Shown one piece after another: positions 29,560-31,206 of a stretch of 31,206 nucleotides of DNA. Source of the stretch: Cyclostephanos tholiformis (lineage: Eukaryota > Bacillariophyta > Thalassiosirophyceae > Thalassiosirales > Thalassiosiraceae); assembly GCA_036939975.1 (NCBI GenBank), contig JALLPB010000048.1, positions 1-31,206 on the forward strand. Direction: 5' to 3'. The translations under genes and the position numbers were made by a program. A model generated the notes under the pieces. It saw only the letters and a program-made list of their open reading frames with translations. It had not been told where the DNA came from and searched no databases. The first letter of the stretch is position 1; every line of letters starts with the position of its first letter.

Positions 29560-29966
29560 GTCAGGATCTGCTCTTTCTCATTTTCCTAAACACACTCCTT
29601 TGATGCTTTCTGGGTCTGGGGGACAAGGAGCATCGAACTAATTTGGGGGGGGGGGTAGATTTGATCATGCCTTGGTAATCTTTATTGATATAGTCACTTG
29701 GGATCCCCATCACATGTACCCTAAATGCACGGAATACTGCTCCCCCTGTTTTCATTTTGTGTTGATGTCAGTCCATATTTGTTCAGTGGGACAATTTTTG
29801 ATTATAATTTTGCCATCATCGACCTCCTCCTTAATGTAGAAATATTTCACTTTAATATGCTTGGTTCAGCGTGAGCTACTAGCTTTCCCATTTGTCTCCA
29901 ACAGTATGGCACTCATGTTATCCTGGTATAAAATGGAGGGATCCATTTCATACCCCGGCTCTTCCA
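29560..29966 (-). mobile_element. Ty1/copia retrotransposon relic: end of RNase H
   Basis: On the minus strand the sequence reads EPGYEMDPSILYQDNMSAIL (the RNase H QDN motif), LETNGKASSSR, a TGA where Arg is expected, TKHIKVKYFYIKEEVDDGKI, IIKNCPTEQIWTDINTK, then a stop and frame change to GAVFRAFRVHVMGIPSDYIN, the usual pol end of diatom copia elements. An 11-C run lies further on. It is plainly dead. The RNase H frame is homologous only from 29966 leftward; the sequence to the right of it begins another repeat. No LTR was recognised. Confidence 0.82.
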
Positions 29967-31014
29967 CTAAGGCTGTGATTTCTTTAGTGAATACACAAAT
30001 ACACAAATACACGAACGAACAGTGAGGAACATTTGTTTTCGGATGGTGTCTTTTGTGTGTGAGCGTGTTCTTCCATGTTTTTGTTGCCATGCAGACCACA
30101 GGTGTGCAGATACACACTTTTGGGCCATAAACAAACAAATCAGTTTGGTATCTACCGTACTTATTTATCTAATTTACCTAACAAAAGACTTCGTGAAAAG
30201 AACATCACCATGGTGAAGCCGTTCGCCTGATCCCATTGCATGGCTATGTTATTTTTTGCCGCCCCCTCGCTGGAACCTATTCATGATGGACTGGTCAAGG
30301 TCACTGTCGAAGAATTTTATTCTACTATGTAAAACGGCTAAGAAAAAAATTAATTAGTACACTCATCTATTTTAATTTCATTTTTTAACCTCCTCCCAAC
30401 TTGATCGCCCNGCCGCCGATTGTATTTTTTCATTTTCCTTTTCCTGAATCAAATTTCCATCCGAAACGACGGGTAATCGTCCTCCCCAAACGTTCTACTG
30501 CGGCGGAATCTCGTAAAAAATACCTACCCATCCCGTTGTTGTTACCATTTTTTGGTTGGTTGTTGCATTGGTTGGGCTAGGGGCGGCCGCTCAAGGCTGA
30601 GGCCCGGTTCCTCTCTCTCTCTCTTCCGTTGTCCCATTCGCTGCCCAAAATGACAGGAAAATGTCCACCCAACGCGTTCTGCCTCGGTGGTATCTCATCA
30701 TCATTGCCCCACCTCCATTGAAGCCGAAATTTGGTTGATTGACAAAAAAATTATCTGCGTATCCGGAGATCTTTATTTGCATGCAAATAAATATTCCACG
30801 TGGAAGGGATTATTTGCACGCAAATAAAAATTTCTGGATATGCAGATAAATTTTGTGGTCATTTTGTAATGTTTCCCGGACTATTCATCAACAAAAACAA
30901 AATATGCAGGTACAAATATGCAAAAGAACAGGCACGAACAAAAAAAACTTCGTACCGGTCATTTGCATATTTGCGTATTTGTCTAGGTATTCCCCAAAGA
31001 AATCACAGCCTTAG
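29967..31014. mobile_element. 1048-bp non-autonomous element with 19-bp perfect terminal inverted repeats
   Basis: The left end CTAAGGCTGTGATTTCTTT (29967-29985) is the exact reverse complement of 30996-31014. The similarity continues inward imperfectly for about 30-40 bp, with ACAAATAC-type repeats on both sides. The left end touches the copia RNase H relic at the point where homology to RNase H starts, as if inserted into it or joined to it. No transposase is encoded; the interior has a 120-bp hairpin (30741-30860), poly-purine and simple tracts, and one ambiguous base (30411). Clear target-site duplications are not visible. It may be a MITE-like derivative of a DNA transposon, or an inverted duplication of one repeat. 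Confidence 0.6.
30741..30860. repeat. large imperfect hairpin centred on CCACGTGG
   Basis: Arms of about 59-60 bp, roughly 80 percent alike by eye, meet at CCACGTGG (30796-30803). The left arm contains TTATCTGCGTATCCGGAG and TTTATTTGCATGCAAATAA; the right arm mirrors these as GCACGCAAATAAAAATTT and CTGGATATGCAGATAAA. The octamer-like ATGCAAAT sits in both arms. It could be a fold-back element or MITE inside the larger TIR element. Confidence 0.8.
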
Positions 31015-31206
31015 CTTGGTCCTGACATCATTTGTTATGTTCGGTAGTATTATTTTTACGATGTAGATACCATAATGAGGTTGAGGGAATTGGGTAGGAT
31101 ACTACACTTTTAAGATGTTTATCTACACCCAGTTGTGATGAGGTAATACAATATTACAATAAATATTATGCTGCAAGGCAAATAAAACTACGAAAGTAAT
31201 TGAGTC
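31015..31206. other. right edge, no gene seen
   Basis: AT-rich sequence beyond the TIR element. I looked for the upstream part of the copia RNase H here and did not find it. Confidence 0.4.

Noticed and set aside
30996..31014. A second copy of copia RNase H reading KEITAL on the plus strand
   Set aside because: The similarity stops at GCCTTAG and is better explained as the terminal inverted repeat of the 1048-bp element; no QDN or other RNase H motif follows.
40..31090. Shared word GAGGTTGAGGGAA in opposite orientation at the two ends of the window (about 45-57 and 31078-31090)
   Set aside because: Only about 13 bp match and the flanks do not align; likely chance or a very short dispersed repeat.
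1..31206. CRISPR arrays, bacterial operons, ribosome binding sites
   Set aside because: The DNA is eukaryotic with spliceosomal introns; the regular repeats seen are satellites, coding minisatellites or transposon ends without spacer structure.

Overview
This window is nuclear DNA of a eukaryotic alga, most likely a diatom. Genes sit on both strands with short GT-AG introns (about 74-164 nt), a perfect TACTAAC branch point in the first intron, and compact divergent promoters. Two predicted precursors carry signal peptides followed by ASAFAP-like motifs (ASAAAF|TAP and IDAF|VVP), the mark of secondary-plastid targeting in stramenopiles. Intergenic DNA is AT-rich and carries PIF/Harbinger, pogo-like and copia relics as in diatom genomes. 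Two ambiguous bases (21888, 30411) show it comes from a draft assembly. All exon-intron structures below were joined by eye from splice sites, phase and protein family logic; none is backed by transcripts.

Layout. 210-1011 (+) VOC/glyoxalase-like protein. 1089-2251 (-) predicted plastid membrane protein, sharing a 139-bp divergent promoter with 2391-3080 (+) ribulose-phosphate 3-epimerase. 3468-4718 (-) phosphatidylserine-decarboxylase-like protein, divergent from 5488-8335 (+) class-III aminotransferase fused to an Mpo1/DUF962-like membrane domain. That gene converges on 8669-10446 (-), a GT4 glycosyltransferase resembling SQD2. 10447-12169 is gene-poor with weak, decayed coding-like tracts. 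12170-12580 (-) small membrane protein, probably plastid, divergent from 12746-14458 (+) ATP-grasp ligase. 14817-19158 (-) long coiled-coil protein ending in MORN repeats.

19650-24600 is a transposon and satellite island: a PIF/Harbinger transposase with intact DDE, its truncated partner ORF, an approximately 830-bp satellite of GGATCC-centred palindromes with a 103-bp higher period, and a broken pogo-type transposase. Genes resume with 25040-26883 (+), a secreted haem peroxidase carrying ten Lys-rich pentapeptides; 27190-27958 (-), a tandem double-SUMO protein; and 28215-28586 (+), a twin-CX9C mitochondrial-type protein. The right end (29560-31206) holds a copia pol relic abutted by a 1048-bp element bounded by 19-bp perfect terminal inverted repeats and holding a 120-bp internal hairpin.

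Functional themes. Three adjacent genes (PSD-like, aminotransferase-Mpo1-like, GT4) all point to membrane-lipid metabolism and may be related, although this is inference. The most unusual proteins are the aminotransferase-Mpo1 fusion, the PSD homologue whose catalytic Asp is replaced by Cys, the peroxidase with a silaffin-like lysine domain, and the double SUMO. Long G-runs on the coding strand of four genes encode poly-Gly linkers; one of them breaks the reading frame.
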